Source: an uncultured Gemmiger sp. (GTDB taxonomy: Bacteria; Bacillota; Clostridia; Oscillospirales; Ruminococcaceae). From it: DNA of 35,006 bases. Position numbers and translations under genes: made by a program. The notes under the pieces are model-generated. The model was not told the DNA's origin. It made no database searches and was given only the letters and a program-made list of their open reading frames with translations. Positions 33,655-35,006 of this stretch are shown here, one piece after another (positions within the stretch are counted from its first letter, which is position 1; every line of letters begins with the position of its first letter). The stretch covers positions 1 to 35,006 of the forward strand of contig CALXHT010000045.1 of NCBI GenBank assembly GCA_944388215.1. The letters are read 5' to 3'.

Positions 33655-34493
33655 TCCAAACACTAAGGCCGAAATATCCTTTGTCCCAGCTGCTCGAAAT
33701 CGCTCAACTGCCTCGTGCCACTTTCTACTACCATCTGAAGCGGATGCAAAAGGAAGATAAATACGAAGAAACAAAAGCGGAGATTTCCTCCATTTACCAC
33801 GAAAACAAAGGGCGGTATGGATACCGGCGCATTACCGCAGCACTACACAAGAACGGTATACATTTGAACCACAAGACGGTGCAGCGACTCATGAAAGATC
33901 TGGGATTGGTTTGCCGTGTCAGACCCAAGAAGTATCGCTCTTACAAAGGAGAAGTGGGCAAGATCGCCCCTAATCTGCTGAACAGAGACTTCCATGCGGA
34001 AATGCCAAACCAGAAGTGGGTTACTGACGTGACAGAGTTCAGCCTGTTCGGCCAGAAGCTCTATCTTTCTCCAATCTTGGACCTGCACAATGGGTATTTG
34101 GTAAGCTACGCTATCTCTGACCGTCCGGTTTTAAGCATGGTAACGAAGATGCTTGCCAAAGCCTTTGAAACCATACCGGATGGAACCAGACTGATTCTTC
34201 ACTCCGACCAGGGCTGGCAATACCAGCACAAGCAGTACCGGAGGATGCTTAAAGCAAAGGGCATCCGGCAAAGCATGAGCCGCAAGGGAAACTGTTTGGA
34301 CAATGCAGTGGCGGAAAACTTCTTCGGTCTGCTCAAGAGCGAATTGCTCTATCTACAAAAGTTCCAGTCCATGCGGCACTTCAAACAAGAACTCATTGAC
34401 TATCTGGATTACTACAATAACCGACGTATTAAGACAAAGCTAAAGGGCCTGCCGCCTGCAATTCACAGACAACAAGCCCTTTCGGTTGCTTGA
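33645..34493 (+). CDS. IS3-family transposase OrfB (DDE integrase core)
   Basis: 282 residues from the first ATG, and longer as the OrfAB frameshift product. The HTH_21-like region (YHENKGRYGYRRITAALHKNG, about 50-70) precedes the rve integrase core with D in WVTDVTEF, D in LHSDQGWQY and E in AVAENFFGLLKSE, the DD(35)E triad typical of IS3. The C-terminus YLDYYNNRRIKTKLKGLPPAIHRQ is also standard. No stop or frameshift interrupts it. The frame overlaps orfA by 10 bases in the -1 phase. An internal GGAGGAAGAG at 33618-33627 could allow some independent OrfB initiation. Confidence 0.96.
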   Translation: MQVVQTLRPKYPLSQLLEIAQLPRATFYYHLKRMQKEDKYEETKAEISSIYHENKGRYGYRRITAALHKNGIHLNHKTVQRLMKDLGLVCRVRPKKYRSYKGEVGKIAPNLLNRDFHAEMPNQKWVTDVTEFSLFGQKLYLSPILDLHNGYLVSYAISDRPVLSMVTKMLAKAFETIPDGTRLILHSDQGWQYQHKQYRRMLKAKGIRQSMSRKGNCLDNAVAENFFGLLKSELLYLQKFQSMRHFKQELIDYLDYYNNRRIKTKLKGLPPAIHRQQALSVA

Positions 34494-34757
34494 ACAGTTT
34501 TTATTTGAAAATATTGTCTAACTTTTGGGGGTCATTTCAATTTTCCTACATCAGGGGGATTTTGTCTATTGTCTGTTTTTACTGGTTCGGTTCAACTTGT
34601 CAGGGGGCAAAACAATTTGTCAATCGAGCAAAAATAATTTGTCAATGGAACTTGAGAACAGGATAAGAGAAATTGCTCGGGGTACCCGGCCGCTTTTTCA
34701 CGTTTTGCAGTTGTAATAGGATGAAAGTAAAGTATTTGAAGAGGTACCCGGCAGTCA

Positions 34758-34786
34758 TTGACACGCAAAATATTTTGCGATAATTC
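34758..34786 (+). promoter_or_regulatory. possible promoter with palindromic spacer in repeat copy 2
   Basis: TTGACA (34758-34763) is followed by the perfect 16-base palindrome CGCAAAATATTTTGCG (34764-34779) and GATAAT (34779-34784, spacer 15). Spacing is short for sigma-A. Copy 1 keeps GATAATTC but not the palindrome. Low confidence. Confidence 0.3.
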
Positions 34787-34906
34787 GCGGAAAATCACCT
34801 GCATTTCTGATAATTTCCCTCATCCCCCGCCCCTTCTGGAGGGGTTATGAGAAGAATCATCAGAAGAGCACTTGGAGGTTATCTGCTGCAAAAAGGGTAA
34901 AAAATA

Positions 34907-34950
34907 ACGGAGTAATGAGAGTGTAAACTCTACATTACTCCGTATATTTT
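34907..34950. terminator. terminator-like hairpin in repeat copy 2
   Basis: Stem ACGGAGTAATG (34907-34917) with CATTACTCCGT (34933-34943), extended inside by AGAG/CTCT (34918-34921 with 34928-34931), followed by ATATTTT. Compared with copy 1, the G-C pair beginning GCGGAG/CTCCGC is replaced by A-T here, and the C-A mismatch becomes T-A. This change is compatible with conserved pairing. Confidence 0.65.
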
Positions 34951-35006
34951 TCAGCTCATTGACAAATTAACTTGCCCTTTTGGACAAGATAATTTGCCCC
35001 AAAACA

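Larger units (their letters stand above)
33243..34539 (+). mobile_element. complete IS3-family (IS150-like) insertion sequence
   Basis: 1297-base element bounded by 25-bp imperfect inverted repeats: left TGAACTGCACCCC...GTTAGACA (33243-33267), right the complement of TGAAATGACCCCC...GTTAGACA (34515-34539), 19 of 25 matching. A 3-bp direct repeat ATT flanks it (33240-33242 and 34540-34542). It contains two overlapping frames with the second in the -1 frame. Ends, genes and target duplication are all intact, so it is probably recent and active. It inserted a few bases beyond the terminus of repeat copy 1. Confidence 0.93.
34598..35006 (+). mobile_element. candidate miniature inverted-repeat element (repeat copy 2)
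   Basis: 409 bases bounded by imperfect inverted repeats about 54 bases long. The left starts TGTCAGGGGGCAAAACAA (34598); the right, read in reverse complement from 35006, starts TGTTTTGGGGCAAATTAT. Each end holds two roughly 22-base subrepeats of the type GGGCAA-N5-TTTGTCAA. The core aligns with 32933-33233. There is no transposase and no convincing gene: the frame at 34525-34716 lacks a domain and a ribosome site. Multiple short terminal subrepeats resemble ends of IS21-type elements, so mobilisation in trans is possible (inference). The window stops exactly at the proposed right end. Confidence 0.65.

Noticed and set aside
34525..34716. Possible 63-residue protein after the IS
   Set aside because: Crosses the proposed left terminus of the repeat element, and its residues come from the TTTGTCAA subrepeats; no ribosome site.

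Overview
The window looks like chromosomal sequence from an anaerobic, low-GC-lineage (Firmicutes) bacterium with a rather GC-rich genome. The best guess is a Clostridia member of the Ruminococcaceae/Oscillospiraceae type (Faecalibacterium/Gemmiger/Subdoligranulum-like). This rests on gene content: a reverse rubrerythrin, a T-box alanyl-tRNA synthetase leader, NrdR, a fused SecDF, DUF421/DUF4363 and DUF4358 proteins, and a GerA-type germinant receptor operon. Strong AGGAGG ribosome binding sites and near-perfect sigma-A promoters fit the same picture. The species assignment is inference.

Layout. Positions 1-150 hold a tRNA-Gly and its promoter. From 5862 down to 180 (minus strand) runs a housekeeping operon: diacylglycerol-kinase-like lipid kinase, Lon, EngB GTPase, a SAM methyltransferase and the redox chaperone Hsp33. 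A DUF421 membrane protein diverges from it (5995-6684) and converges on a reverse rubrerythrin (6746-7282). From 7748 to 11014 (plus) lies a cell-envelope cassette of DUF4358 lipoprotein, AlgI-type MBOAT acyltransferase and DHHW protein, likely for acylation of an exported polysaccharide. From 14430 to 11086 (minus) lies a gerAA-gerAB-gerAC operon, with a DUF421-DUF4363 pair pointing away from it. From 19653 to 15511 (minus) an aminotransferase, secDF and nrdR form a transcription unit. Its best terminator sits inside the coding sequence of the opposing DUF421 gene.

Positions 19899-20432 encode a nitroreductase, followed by a tRNA-Leu(UAA), a DUF6311-like membrane protein and an RluA pseudouridine synthase. 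From 30902 down to 23572 (minus) is an alaS operon led by a T-box: alaS, HIT hydrolase, phosphoribosyltransferase, comEC, holA and an RNase M5-like Toprim protein. Upstream of it is a class B penicillin-binding protein.

The last 2 kb (32.9-35.0 kb) is a mobile zone. A complete IS3-family (IS150-like) element, with 25-bp inverted repeats, an ATT target duplication and a correctly phased A_AAA_AAT frameshift heptamer, sits between two diverged, same-orientation copies of a roughly 300-400 bp repeat. The right-hand copy has two-part terminal inverted repeats like a miniature transposable element and carries a hairpin-terminated, possibly transcribed core. This repeat is the least explained sequence in the window.
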